Numbered from the stretch's first letter, positions 8,544 through 17,788 are shown. The stretch: 64,000 bases of DNA from CALJFL01 sp963669435 (GCA_963669435.1 OY770025.1:3348001-3412000); one strand, 5' to 3'. Program-made: numbers and translations. The notes: generated from the letters alone by a model not told the origin.

Positions 8544-8586
8544 TCAATGGCAACCAGCATTGAGCTTCGCGACTCGACTTGCCAAA
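8544..8586 (-). repeat. Dispersed intergenic repeat, copy B
   Basis: The reverse complement of this segment matches 3008-3050 at 40 of 43 positions, and weaker similarity continues on both sides. It begins 11 bases after the lipoprotein stop. It keeps the TCAATG/CATTGA stem but lacks the long inverted repeats that enclose copy A. Confidence 0.75.
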
Positions 8587-8659
8587 GGGCCGCATAGGCT
8601 CAGTTGAGGCCTGACGACATCTCCATAAGTGACTTAAATAACCTCTATAAGACATTGAA

Positions 8660-8676
8660 ATTAAATGAAATTTAAT
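8660..8676. terminator. A/T palindrome between convergent genes
   Basis: ATTAAAT, three bases, then ATTTAAT form a perfect 7-bp stem that straddles the stop codon of the minus-strand TauE/SafE-like gene. With no G-C pairs it would be a weak bidirectional terminator. Confidence 0.3.
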
Positions 8677-9379
8677 GATTTTGATGCGATGTCGCAGACT
8701 CCGCGTGCCCGGTCGCTGAGTCAAGGTGGCTACTGTGGCTGGCGGTGGTATACAACGAGAACAGCCCGGCGAGTACCAGCAGCAGTCCCAGCGTGACCTG
8801 CAACCCGCGGCGGCGCAACCAGCCCTGTAATTGCCTCGCCCCCAGGCTGGTGGCCAGCATCGCGGGCAGGGTACCCAAACCGAACATCAGCATCAGGCCC
8901 GCCGATACCAGTGGGCTTTGCGCCGTCGCGGCCCAGGCCAGGCTGCTATAAATCAGTCCGCAGGGTAACAAGCCCCAGCACATACCCAGGGCGAAGCCCT
9001 GTCGCCAGTGTGTGACAGGCAGCCAGCGGCTGCCCAGTTTTTGCACCGGCCTCCAGATTATTGCGCCGCCACGTTCGAGCAGTACCAGACCGCGCCACCA
9101 ATCGGCGATGTAGAGTCCCATGGCAATGAGCAGCAGGGCGGCGAGATAACGCAGTGCCAGCGTCCAGGCGCCATACTCGATACTGCCTGTGAGCAGGCCG
9201 AGGAATCCACCCAGCAGGGTATAGCTACCCAGGCGCCCCACGTGATAGGCGATAATCGGGCTCAGCCTGTTCTCACTGCTTACACTGAGTGCACTGGCAA
9301 TCCCGCCGCACATGCCCAGACAGTGCGCGGCGCCTGCCAGTCCCAGGGCAAAGGCGCCAAGCGGGTCGAAGGGTGTCAC
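8672..9379 (-). CDS. TauE/SafE-like membrane protein of the cbb3 assembly cluster
   Basis: A 235-residue inner-membrane protein with about six helices of the COG2836 type. The cysteine pair in GAAHCLGMCGG and the motif GMCWGLLPCGLIYSSL are typical of the copper/heavy-metal-linked proteins found downstream of ccoS. It overlaps ccoS by 4 bases and ends the ccoGHIS run. Its place and cysteines suggest a role in copper handling or redox during cbb3 oxidase maturation, by analogy with DsbD-like proteins. The C-terminus is histidine-rich (HSSHLDSATGHAESATSHQNH region), which could bind metal. Confidence 0.85.
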   Translation of the reverse strand: MTPFDPLGAFALGLAGAAHCLGMCGGIASALSVSSENRLSPIIAYHVGRLGSYTLLGGFLGLLTGSIEYGAWTLALRYLAALLLIAMGLYIADWWRGLVLLERGGAIIWRPVQKLGSRWLPVTHWRQGFALGMCWGLLPCGLIYSSLAWAATAQSPLVSAGLMLMFGLGTLPAMLATSLGARQLQGWLRRRGLQVTLGLLLVLAGLFSLYTTASHSSHLDSATGHAESATSHQNH

Positions 9380-9561
9380 GGTTGCTTACCTGGTGGCGGT
9401 TCTGAATCGTCGGTGGGTTCCGGTTCGTCATCCGCCAGGATGTTCCAGGCCTCCTTGTCGAGGTCGTCATATTGTCCGCTGTCTATCGCCCACAGCAACA
9501 AGCGTATAGCCAGGGCACAAAAGATCAGGGCGAGGGGGATCAATAAATAGAGGCTGTCCAC
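9376..9561 (-). CDS. ccoS: Cytochrome oxidase maturation protein CcoS
   Basis: A 61-residue protein with one N-terminal transmembrane helix (LYLLIPLALIFCALAIRLLLWAI) and the CcoS signature GQYDDLDKEAWNIL. CcoS is needed to insert cofactors into cbb3 oxidase. It lies between the CcoI ATPase and the TauE/SafE-like gene, as in other cbb3 clusters. Confidence 0.92.
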   Translation of the reverse strand: MDSLYLLIPLALIFCALAIRLLLWAIDSGQYDDLDKEAWNILADDEPEPTDDSEPPPGKQP

Positions 9562-9577
9562 GTCAGGTCCGGCGGGG

Positions 9578-12019
9578 CTAAGTGAGTGGCCTATTTAACC
9601 GCAGGGAATTGGCAACCACCAGCAGTGAACTCAGCGACATGCCAACAGCTGCCATCCATGGCGCCACCTGGCCTGTGACAGCCAGGGGTATTGCGCAGAG
9701 ATTGTAGGACAGGGCCCAGGCGAAATTTTGCACGATGATGCGGCGACAACTGCGCGCTTTGTCCATAGCCAGGGTAACGCTTTCGAGGCCCGCATCGATG
9801 ACTACCAGGTCCGCGTGGGTGCGGGTTAACTCGGCGGCATTAGCCATGGCGATGGAGGTATCGGCCCGCGCGAGTACCGGTGCATCGTTGAGTCCATCTC
9901 CGACCATGGTAACCACCGCACCGGTGTCCTGCAGCCGAGCAACCTCGGCCATCTTTTCTTGTGGGCTCGTGCCGGTTTGGAAGTCTGTAATACCTAGTTG
10001 CCGTGCTAATTCTGGACCCTGGGTGCCGCTATCCCCGGTCAACAGGGCAAGGGCAAGGCCCCGGCTTTGCGCATCGGCAATCAGCGCGGGGGCTTCTGGG
10101 CGCAGCGGGTCGGCCAGGGCGATCCAGGCCAGTGCCTGGTGCTCACTGACCAGGGCCACCCAGTAACCGGTGTCATTGGGGGCCGGCGGGAGCCCTCTTT
10201 GCAATTCTTTGCAAAAGGCCTCACTACCCATGCGATATTGACTGTTTCCTATATTTCCGGCGACGCCTGCTCCCACCTGGTACTGCGGCTGAGTGACTTC
10301 TCCTGACGGTTCCAGATTGGCGAAGGCTTGGGCGATTGGGTGATTACTGTGCCTTTGCAGGCCGGCGGCGGTGGCGAGGATGGACTCGCGGCTGGCGGTG
10401 CCCAACGCGCTCACGCTCACCAGGCTGAATTCGCCTTGCGTTAGCGTACCGGTCTTGTCCAGTACCAGGTGGGTGGTTTGTGCCAGCGACGACAGCGCGT
10501 TGTCGCCGCTCACCATGATGCCGGCTCGGCGCAGGTAGGATGCCGCGCTGGCCAAAGCCGAGGGCGTGGCCAGGGACAGCGCACAGGGGCAGCTGATCAC
10601 CAACACCGACAGGGCCACCCACAGTGCCCGAGAGGGGTCAATAAAACTCCACACCAGGGCCGTCGCCGCGGTCAGCAGCAGTACCGCCGCCACGAACTTG
10701 CTCGCCAGGCGGTCTGCCATTTGCGCAAGTCTGGGTTTTCCCTGGCGCCCCAACTCACTGCTGCGCTGCAAGCGAGCGAGTCTACTATCCGCGTGGTTGC
10801 CGGCGGTTTCGATTTCCAGCGAGCCTTCCAGGTTAACCGTCCCTGCAAATACCGTATCCCCGGTGGCCACCGCACGTGGAAGTTGCTCACCCGTGAAGGT
10901 TTGCTCGTTGACTGCACTGACGCCCCTGGTGACTTTGCCGTCCACAGGAACCAGTGCCCCGGCTTTCACCAACACGGTCGCACCCGCCGTGAGACCCTGG
11001 CGCGCGGCATGGATCCAGCCCGCACCGTCGCGAATGGCCACGTAGGGAGGCAGGGTCTCCTGGACATCGAGCCAGTTGAGGGTGTTGCGCCGCCACATGC
11101 GGCGTTCGGCATAGCGAGCCAGCAGCAGCAACGCGGTAAACATAACGATGGAGTCGAAGTATACCTGTCCACCACCCGTCAAGGTCGCAACACCGCTCGC
11201 CAACCAGGCGATGCCGATAGCCAGGGCGACAGGTAAGTCCATGACCAGTGCGCCCTGGCGCAGGTGCCGGCCGGCCGATTCAAAAAAGGGTCGCGCACAG
11301 AACACCACCACAAAACTGGTTACCAGCAAACTTACCCAGCGCAACAGCGTTTGATACTCGCTCGCCATGCCCTGGATGTCACCAGCGTGTAGTGCAATGC
11401 TGAACATGCCCACCTGCATCATCGCCAGCCACGCCACCGCGAGCCTGCGCAGGTCCCGTCTGTTATCTGTAGCGAGCTGGTCGCGTTGCGCGCTGGCGAG
11501 AAAGGGTTGCACGGTGTAACCCAGTGCAGCCACCGCAGCAATCAATTGCGAGGGTTTTATTCGTTGTGGGTCGTAGGAGACATCCAGCTTGTTCTGCTGC
11601 AGGCTGACGTGGCAGGTGCTGATGCCCGCGAGGCGTTGCAGGCTGGTCTCGATCAGCCAGGTGCAGGCTGCACAGCTGATGCCCCCCAGTAGTAGTGAGG
11701 CGGTGCGCATACCGGTTCCGCTGTCGACGGTGAACGTTTCCAGGACTTCAGGAATGTCATAGGCCTCGAAGCCGGTCGAATCGCTTTCATGTTCGGGGAC
11801 CGGTTGTACATTGAAGGCGGTGCGCCGCTGGTAGAAGTTGGCCATGCCGCTACTGTCGATCAGCTCCGCCACGGCTTTGCAGCCGGGGCAGCACATAGCG
11901 CGCTCCACACCGCCAATCAGCGCAGAGTAGGAGGTGTTAACCGGCAGGGTTTCGCCACAGTGGTAGCAGCAGTCGTCGTTGACCGTGACCAGGGCAGTGG
12001 TATCAGTTGTCACTGTCAA
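9578..12019 (-). CDS. ccoI: Copper-transporting P-type ATPase CcoI (FixI type)
   Basis: An 813-residue P1B ATPase that supplies copper for cbb3 oxidase. The N-terminus carries the CcoI-specific cysteine-rich segment (CYHCGETLP and CCPGCKAV), then a heavy-metal-associated domain with GGISCAACTW (about residue 110). The transmembrane metal site is the CPC motif at Cys477-Cys479 (VISCPCALSL). The phosphorylated Asp521 lies in LDKTGTLTQG, followed by SNHPIAQA and MVGDGLNDAPVLA. It starts inside the end of ccoH (17-base overlap). Length and domain order are normal. Confidence 0.96.
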   Translation of the reverse strand: MTVTTDTTALVTVNDDCCYHCGETLPVNTSYSALIGGVERAMCCPGCKAVAELIDSSGMANFYQRRTAFNVQPVPEHESDSTGFEAYDIPEVLETFTVDSGTGMRTASLLLGGISCAACTWLIETSLQRLAGISTCHVSLQQNKLDVSYDPQRIKPSQLIAAVAALGYTVQPFLASAQRDQLATDNRRDLRRLAVAWLAMMQVGMFSIALHAGDIQGMASEYQTLLRWVSLLVTSFVVVFCARPFFESAGRHLRQGALVMDLPVALAIGIAWLASGVATLTGGGQVYFDSIVMFTALLLLARYAERRMWRRNTLNWLDVQETLPPYVAIRDGAGWIHAARQGLTAGATVLVKAGALVPVDGKVTRGVSAVNEQTFTGEQLPRAVATGDTVFAGTVNLEGSLEIETAGNHADSRLARLQRSSELGRQGKPRLAQMADRLASKFVAAVLLLTAATALVWSFIDPSRALWVALSVLVISCPCALSLATPSALASAASYLRRAGIMVSGDNALSSLAQTTHLVLDKTGTLTQGEFSLVSVSALGTASRESILATAAGLQRHSNHPIAQAFANLEPSGEVTQPQYQVGAGVAGNIGNSQYRMGSEAFCKELQRGLPPAPNDTGYWVALVSEHQALAWIALADPLRPEAPALIADAQSRGLALALLTGDSGTQGPELARQLGITDFQTGTSPQEKMAEVARLQDTGAVVTMVGDGLNDAPVLARADTSIAMANAAELTRTHADLVVIDAGLESVTLAMDKARSCRRIIVQNFAWALSYNLCAIPLAVTGQVAPWMAAVGMSLSSLLVVANSLRLNRPLT

Positions 12020-12503
12020 TGGCGGAGAAATCCTGTGCCGAGAGAGAACCCTCCACCCGCCAGGTTACGTCGCCGCGGTTTTCCAGGCTCCAGTGCCAGT
12101 GCGGGGCAATGGCTGCGGAAAGTGGCGCCGTGTAGCCACCATCGGGGTGCCTGGCCAGGCTGAGCTGGAAATCCCGGTCAGCTTCCATGGGATGTGCAAG
12201 GCTCAGTGACAACACGGGGTCTGCTACCGGTCCGGTGGTGTACAGGCGCAGGGATTGTGGACCGATGGTTAGCGTCGCATCGATTCCCAGGTCTCGGGCG
12301 CGCTGTTGCTTGGCCAGGCGTCGATTAATAGCCAGACCTTCCTTGTAGTACTCGTCCACTACCAGATCGTCGGCATGACGATTGGCAATATAAAAGGTGA
12401 CGAAAGCGGCGATGACCACAGCGCCGGGCAGGGCGATCAGAAACCAGGGCCAGAACTGTCGATACCAGGGTGTGGCCGCGTGCGCGGGTGTGTTTGCAGT
12501 CAT
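12003..12503 (-). CDS. ccoH: CcoH/FixH-family cbb3 oxidase assembly protein
   Basis: A 166-residue membrane-anchored protein. One helix (WPWFLIALPGAVVIAAFVTFYIA) is followed by the FixH motif DDLVVDEYYKEGLAINRRL and a periplasmic beta domain. CcoH is a late assembly factor that stays with the cbb3 complex. It is followed by ccoI with overlap and preceded by ccoG. Confidence 0.93.
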   Translation of the reverse strand: MTANTPAHAATPWYRQFWPWFLIALPGAVVIAAFVTFYIANRHADDLVVDEYYKEGLAINRRLAKQQRARDLGIDATLTIGPQSLRLYTTGPVADPVLSLSLAHPMEADRDFQLSLARHPDGGYTAPLSAAIAPHWHWSLENRGDVTWRVEGSLSAQDFSAIDSDN

Positions 12504-12551
12504 CTGTCCAGTCGAAGGGTATATCGTGTAGGCAGTAATTCTACATTGGTT

Positions 12552-13964
12552 TCAGTTAACGGGTTTTAAAAAACGCGTTTCCGAGCGCACGGACAGCGAG
12601 GGTTGCGCGCTGGCGGTGGCCTCAAACACCAACTTTGAGCTGGGCACCGTGAGAACCTCCGGTCGGGCCCGCACCCGCAGGCTGATCTCACGCACCTCGC
12701 CCCCCGACAATGTGTAGTTGTCGGAGCCGACCAGAGTAGCGTTTTCAACGCCACTGATGCGAATCACAAACTCGTGCGGGTGTTTATCCATGTTAACCAG
12801 GTGCAGTGTGTAAATGTTCTCGATAGCGCCTGAATCGGTGGTCACGTAGAGTTGGCCACGGTCCCTGACCACGGTCAGCTCCAGTGGAACGCGGCTGAAC
12901 AACTGGTAAACAAACAGGCCGCTCATCATTGTTAACACCAGCAGGTAGCCGATCAGCCGAGGCCTTATCCAATAGGTGTTGCCACCCTGGAGCTGGTGCT
13001 CGCTGGTGTATCGGATCAGGCCGGGCTGGTAATCCATTTTCTTCATCACCGAATCGCAGGCGTCAATGCACAGAGCGCAGCCGATGCATTCATATTGCAG
13101 ACCATTGCGAATGTCGATGCCGGTCGGGCAAACCTGTACGCACAGCTCACAGTCAATGCAGTCTCCCAGTCCAAGGCTCTGCGGGTCTGCGCCGCGTTTG
13201 CGCGACCCCCGCGTTTCGCCGCGCGCCGGGTCGTAGGAGACGATCAGAGTGTCCTGGTCGAACATCACCGATTGGAAACGCGCGTAGGGGCAGATATGGG
13301 TACAGACCTTTTCCCGTAACCAGCCGGCATTGATGTAAGTCGCGCAGGTAAAGAATACGGTCCAGGCGAACTGCTGCAGGCCGGTGGAGAGAGTCGCCAA
13401 TTCCAGGCTCAGTGACTTGATGGGATAAAAGTAACCGACGAATGTCATGCCGGTGACGAAGGCTACGAATAACCAACCGGCGTGTTTGAGACTCTTGCGC
13501 CAGACCTTGTCGAGATTCCACGCACCGTTGTCACGTTTAATGCGCTGGTTGCGACTGCCCTCGGTTTTTTGTTCCCACCACATAAAAATACTGGTCCAGA
13601 CCGTTTGCGGGCAGGTGTATCCACACCAGATACGTCCTGCAAACACGGTGACAGTAAACAGCGCGAAGGCGGCGATGATCAGCATAAATGCTAACAATGG
13701 AAAGTCCTGAGGCCAGAATGTCAGGCCCAGGATATGAAACTTACGTTCAGGGAGATCAAACAACACCGCCTGGCGGCCGTCCCAGTTCAACCAGGGTAAC
13801 AGCAGGTAACCGAGGAGAAGTGGCCAACCCGTATAGAGCCTCACCCGTTGAAAGAAGCCTTCAATTTTACGCGTGTAGATTTTTTCGCGATGTTGGTTCG
13901 CATCGAGCTCGCCGACTTCCGCCGGCGCGATTTCCTGTACATCAATCAGGTTGGGGTCTGCCAT
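12552..13964 (-). CDS. ccoG: Cytochrome oxidase accessory protein CcoG (FixG, RdxA)
   Basis: A 470-residue inner-membrane iron-sulfur protein. It has several transmembrane helices, the motif WCGYTCPQTVWT, then the NapH/CcoG cluster region CTHICPYARFQ. Two ferredoxin-type cysteine sets follow (CIDCELCVQVCP and CIGCALCIDACD). A C-terminal immunoglobulin-like periplasmic domain (about residues 370-470) completes the family architecture. CcoG is implicated in reducing copper for delivery to the oxidase. It heads the ccoGHIS part, 63 bases after ccoP. Confidence 0.95.
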   Translation of the reverse strand: MADPNLIDVQEIAPAEVGELDANQHREKIYTRKIEGFFQRVRLYTGWPLLLGYLLLPWLNWDGRQAVLFDLPERKFHILGLTFWPQDFPLLAFMLIIAAFALFTVTVFAGRIWCGYTCPQTVWTSIFMWWEQKTEGSRNQRIKRDNGAWNLDKVWRKSLKHAGWLFVAFVTGMTFVGYFYPIKSLSLELATLSTGLQQFAWTVFFTCATYINAGWLREKVCTHICPYARFQSVMFDQDTLIVSYDPARGETRGSRKRGADPQSLGLGDCIDCELCVQVCPTGIDIRNGLQYECIGCALCIDACDSVMKKMDYQPGLIRYTSEHQLQGGNTYWIRPRLIGYLLVLTMMSGLFVYQLFSRVPLELTVVRDRGQLYVTTDSGAIENIYTLHLVNMDKHPHEFVIRISGVENATLVGSDNYTLSGGEVREISLRVRARPEVLTVPSSKLVFEATASAQPSLSVRSETRFLKPVN

Positions 13965-14027
13965 CAGAGGGTAACCGCTTGGGGGTTGGCCAGTCTGCGC
14001 TGGGACCAGGCCGACCGGCTGCTACTA

Positions 14028-14905
14028 CTACTCGCTCAGCCCGTACACGTAGGCTGTGAGTATATGGATCTTGTCTTCGCTCAGGGTCTCGCTAAAGGCG
14101 GGCATCACGCCATTGCGCCCAGCGCGGATACTGTGTGCTATCTGTGATTCGTTGCCGCCGTAAAGCCATATACCGTTCTTGAGATTCGGTGATCCCAGTG
14201 CGTGGTTACCGCTGCCGTCGGCACCGTGGCAGGCCGCGCAGTACGTTTTGTAGTGTGTTTCGCCGGCTGCGACGAGTTCTGCATCGGCAGCGCGCCCATT
14301 AAGGGACATGACGTAGGCGGTGGTCTCCAATACACCCTGGTCGCCCAGAATGCTGCCCCAGGCAGGCATGGCGGCTTGCCGGCCATTCACCAGGGTGGCC
14401 TTGATGGTGTCGGCGTCTCCGCCGTAGATCCAGTCGTCATCGGTCAGGTTGGGAAATCCATAGGACCCTTTTGCATCTGAGCCGTGGCACTGGGCGCAGT
14501 TGTTGCCAAACATTCTCGCACCCATTTTGCGGACTGCGGGATCTCCGGCTATTTCCTCCACCGGCAGCGCCAGGTAACGGTCGCGCATGGCGCGGTATCG
14601 CGCGTCAGCCGCGGCCACGGACTTGTCGTGTTGCTCGACCTGGGTCCAGCCAATAATCCGGGGAAATTACCCATGCCGGGATAGACGATGAGATAGGCAA
14701 TGCCCCAGATAATGGTGATGAGAAACATGTAAAACCACCAGCCGGGCAGGGGGTTGTCGTATTCCTCGATACCATCGTATTCGTGACCGGTGGTGCGCTC
14801 GCCGGAACGCCGTTCAGCCTGCTGGTTGGAAATAAGTATCCAGGTCATGAGGACGATGGTGACCGAGGTAAGAATGATTACCCAGGCACTCCAGAAACTA
14901 GTCAT
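14028..14905 (-). pseudogene. ccoP: Di-heme cytochrome subunit CcoP, interrupted by an apparent 1-nt frameshift
   Basis: Subunit III of cbb3 oxidase. The first part (14905 to about 14651) has the membrane anchor and the family segment YDGIEEYDNPLPGWW, ending GNFPGLL. The rest is in another frame: GWTQVEQHDKSVAAADARYR, then two heme-c sites, CAQCH and CAACH. Adding one base in the GCC at 14649-14651 (GGC to GGGC on the coding strand) restores one continuous protein of about 292 residues with perfect family match on both sides. The protein is otherwise undamaged and essential to the oxidase, so a sequence error is more likely than a dead gene. It overlaps ccoQ by 8 bases. Confidence 0.9.
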
Positions 14906-15077
14906 TCAATCGCTCCTCTTGCATGGTGCGTTCGTTGATTTCCTCGTCCGCGAAAGGCAGGTTGGCGGCATCGTCAAAGTAGGGCTTGCGTTTGCTGCTA
15001 TAGGCCCAGATGCACAGACCGATGAAAGAGATCATCAGGAACAGGGTGCTCAGGCCTCTCAGGTCATTAATATCCAT
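14898..15077 (-). CDS. ccoQ: cbb3 oxidase subunit CcoQ
   Basis: A 59-residue protein with one transmembrane helix (LSTLFLMISFIGLCIWAYSS) followed by the family motif KRKPYFDDAANLPFADEE. CcoQ stabilises the cbb3 complex. It sits in the canonical place between ccoO, 3 bases upstream, and ccoP, which it overlaps. The motif and the anchor leave little doubt despite the small size. Confidence 0.95.
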   Translation of the reverse strand: MDINDLRGLSTLFLMISFIGLCIWAYSSKRKPYFDDAANLPFADEEINERTMQEERLND

Positions 15078-15080
15078 CCC

Positions 15081-15689
15081 TTAGCGCCTCGACTGGATCA
15101 AGGTGCCCAGTTGCTGAAGATATGCGACCAGCGCATCGATCTCTTTCTTGCCCGTAACCGCGGCGGCTGCCCCGGCAATATCCTCGTCGGTATAGGGCAC
15201 GCCGACACTGCGCAGGGCTGACATCTTCTTGCCGGTGCGTTCGGAATCGATTTCATCGTCGAACAGCCAGGGGAAAGCCGGCATGTTTGATTCCGGCACC
15301 ACGTCCCTGGGGTTGTAGAGGTGTGCGCGATGCCAGTCGTCACTGTAGCGTTGGCCTACCCGGGCAAGGTCGGGCCCGGTGCGCTTGGAGCCCCACAGGA
15401 AGGGATGGTCGTAGACAAATTCACCGGCGACCGAATAATGTCCGTAGCGCTCGGTCTCGGCACGCAGTGGCCTGATCATCTGTGAGTGGCAGGTATTGCA
15501 GCCTTCGCGGATGTAAATGTCCCGGCCCTCCAGTTCCAGGGCTGGGAGGGGTTTGAGGCCGGCAATCGGTTCATTGGTCTGTTTGGCAAAAAACAGCGGA
15601 ACCAGTTCTACCAGTGTGCCAAAACTGATGGCGACGATGGTCAGCACGATCATCAGTCCAATGTTTTTTTCAATGGGGTCGTGTTTCAT
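15081..15689 (-). CDS. ccoO: cbb3 oxidase mono-heme subunit CcoO
   Basis: A 202-residue membrane-anchored cytochrome c. The N-terminal helix (IGLMIVLTIVAISFGTLVELVPLFF) is followed by the heme site CNTCHSQMIRP. The distal ligand region SNMPAFPWLF contains the methionine of the heme iron. The remaining CcoO signature GHYSVAGEFVYDHPFLWGSKRTGPDLAR is complete. It is 13 bases downstream of ccoN. Confidence 0.97.
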   Translation of the reverse strand: MKHDPIEKNIGLMIVLTIVAISFGTLVELVPLFFAKQTNEPIAGLKPLPALELEGRDIYIREGCNTCHSQMIRPLRAETERYGHYSVAGEFVYDHPFLWGSKRTGPDLARVGQRYSDDWHRAHLYNPRDVVPESNMPAFPWLFDDEIDSERTGKKMSALRSVGVPYTDEDIAGAAAAVTGKKEIDALVAYLQQLGTLIQSRR

Positions 15690-15702
15690 AGTGCTGTGAT
15701 CC

Positions 15703-17142
15703 TCAGGCCGCGCTGCCCGCAGCGCCGGCGGGCAGTTCTTCCGGTGCCCTGCGGCAGGTCATGTATACGTTGTAGGCCATGACCAGCATGCCGGCGAAAA
15801 AGATGCCGCCGCCGATAACACGTACCACGTAACCAGGGTAGCTGGCGGAGACCGACTCCACGAAGCTGTAAGTGAGCGTGCCATCCTGGTTATAGGCCCG
15901 CCACATCAGGCCCTGCAGGATGCCGTTGACCCACATCGAAGCGATGTACAGAACGGTACCGATGGTCGACATCCAAAAATGCACGTTAATCAGGTCAGTG
16001 CTGTACATTTTGTTTTTGCCGTACAGAATCGGCACCAGGTGATAGATGCAACCAATGGAAATCATCGCCACCCAACCCAGGGCGCCGGAGTGCACGTGTC
16101 CAATGGTCCAGTCGGTGTAGTGCGACAGGGCGTTCACGGTCTTGATGGACATCATTGGCCCTTCAAAGGTGGACATGCCATAGAAGGACAGGCTCACCAC
16201 CAGGAATCGCAAAATCGGATCGGTGCGCAGCTTGTCCCAGGCGCCGGACAGGGTCATCATGCCGTTGATCATGCCACCCCATGAGGGGGCCAGCAGGATA
16301 ATACTCATCACCATGCCCAGGCTTTGGGCCCAGTCGGGCAGGGCGGTATAGTGCAGGTGGTGTGGCCCGGCCCAGATATAGACCGCGACCAGGGCCCAGA
16401 AGTGCACGATACTGAGTCGGTAGGAATACACCGGCCGTCCGGCCTGTTTCGGAACAAAGTAATACATCATGCCGAGAAAGCCGGCGGTAAGGAAAAAGCC
16501 CACCGCATTGTGGCCGTACCACCATTGCACCATGGCATCTACGGTGCCCGCATACACCGAGTAGGATTTTGTCAGACCCACCGGTACAGCCATGCTGTTG
16601 ACGATGTGAAGTACAGCCACGGTAATGATAAAGGCACCGAAGAACCAGTTGGCCACGTAGATGTGGTCTGCCTTGCGCTTCATGATCGTCCCGAAGAACA
16701 CCACGGCATAGGTGACCCAGACCAGGGCAATCAGGATGTCGATCGGCCATTCCAGCTCGGCGTATTCCTTGGATGTGGTGAGGCCCAGGGGCAGCGTAAT
16801 GGCTGCGGCAACGATTACCGCCTGCCAGCCCCAGAAGGTAAATGCGGCCAGCTTGTCGGAGACCAGCCTTACCTGGCAGGTGCGTTGCACCACGTAGTAA
16901 GAGGTGGCAAATAGCGCGCAACCGCCAAAGGCAAAGATTACTGCATTGGTGTGCAGTGGGCGCAGGCGCCCGAAGCTGGTCCAGGGCATGTCGAAATTGA
17001 GGGCCGGCCAGGCAAGTTGTGCTGCAATCAATACACCAACCAGCATCCCGACAATGCCCCAGACCACGGTCATGATGGCGAATTGGCGCACAACCTTGTA
17101 GTTGTAGCTTGGGTGTTCCAGTGCTGCGTTGAGCTCACTCAT
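15703..17142 (-). CDS. ccoN: cbb3 oxidase catalytic subunit CcoN
   Basis: A 479-residue heme-copper oxidase subunit I with about twelve transmembrane helices. It has the N-terminal low-spin heme ligand region (RLRPLHTNAVIFAFGG), the CuB histidines in WWYGHNAVGFFLT and the VAVYIWAGPHHLHYTALPDW segment. The high-spin heme region DWTIGHVHSGALGWVAMI is also present. cbb3 oxidases have very high oxygen affinity, so this enzyme supports respiration at low oxygen. Length and motifs are normal. Confidence 0.98.
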   Translation of the reverse strand: MSELNAALEHPSYNYKVVRQFAIMTVVWGIVGMLVGVLIAAQLAWPALNFDMPWTSFGRLRPLHTNAVIFAFGGCALFATSYYVVQRTCQVRLVSDKLAAFTFWGWQAVIVAAAITLPLGLTTSKEYAELEWPIDILIALVWVTYAVVFFGTIMKRKADHIYVANWFFGAFIITVAVLHIVNSMAVPVGLTKSYSVYAGTVDAMVQWWYGHNAVGFFLTAGFLGMMYYFVPKQAGRPVYSYRLSIVHFWALVAVYIWAGPHHLHYTALPDWAQSLGMVMSIILLAPSWGGMINGMMTLSGAWDKLRTDPILRFLVVSLSFYGMSTFEGPMMSIKTVNALSHYTDWTIGHVHSGALGWVAMISIGCIYHLVPILYGKNKMYSTDLINVHFWMSTIGTVLYIASMWVNGILQGLMWRAYNQDGTLTYSFVESVSASYPGYVVRVIGGGIFFAGMLVMAYNVYMTCRRAPEELPAGAAGSAA

Positions 17143-17188
17143 ATTTCGATCCCGTATTCTTATGCAATGGCTGGCATGGGTCGGAGGT

Positions 17189-17788
17189 TCAGTCAGTAAA
17201 GGCGGGTGCGGCGCCCATGTCCCAGAGGATCACTGAGCCAACCATCAGGCAGATCAGTATGACCAGCGCAATGGCGATCACCGCGCTGGAAAACAGGAAA
17301 CCGCGCTCTTCCGGTATGCCCATAACAATCGGTATGCCCAGATACAGCAGGTAGACCGCCCAGGACACGGCCACCACGCCAATCAGCAGGTCGAGCCAGA
17401 GCAGTGGATGCACCCCCACGACACCGGCGATAAACATGGGTGTGGCAGCAATGCTGGCGATGACGATGCCTTTGGTGATGGAAGAGGCCGCGCCATAGGT
17501 GGCGGCCATCCAGTGTATGAAGTAACCGATCACTGCGACGCAGGAAATCATGCCAACATAGAACAGGATGCAAATGAGTCTGGCGTTGTCGGCAGTGAGC
17601 TTGACCGGATCGCCTTGACCGACAGTCCAGCCAACGACGCTGGTTCCGTAGTACCAGGCCACCGCAGGTAGCAAGGCCATAATGCAGGGGTAAAGTACCA
17701 GGATATTGAGGGATTTTTCAGGTAGGCCGGCTATCTCTTGCCACTCACTGGCGGGCTTGGTCAATATGCCGAAAGTATGTTGGATCAT
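17189..17788 (-). CDS. Yip1-family membrane protein leading the cbb3 operon
   Basis: A 199-residue protein with five predicted transmembrane helices of the bacterial Yip1 family: short cytosolic N-terminus (HTFGILTKPASEWQEIAG), then hydrophobic segments including HWMAATYGAASSITKGIVIASIAATPMFIAG. The N-terminal pattern PxxEW with helices after it is the usual signature. It lies 46 bases upstream of ccoN on the same strand, downstream of an FNR-type promoter, so it is probably the first gene of the oxidase transcript. Yip1 proteins have no established link to cbb3 oxidase; a role in assembly is inference. Confidence 0.85.
   Translation of the reverse strand: MIQHTFGILTKPASEWQEIAGLPEKSLNILVLYPCIMALLPAVAWYYGTSVVGWTVGQGDPVKLTADNARLICILFYVGMISCVAVIGYFIHWMAATYGAASSITKGIVIASIAATPMFIAGVVGVHPLLWLDLLIGVVAVSWAVYLLYLGIPIVMGIPEERGFLFSSAVIAIALVILICLMVGSVILWDMGAAPAFTD

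Noticed and set aside
14549..14905. Short independent protein from the first part of ccoP
   Set aside because: Its last 30 residues are out-of-frame sequence after the single-base deletion; it is the N-terminal half of ccoP.
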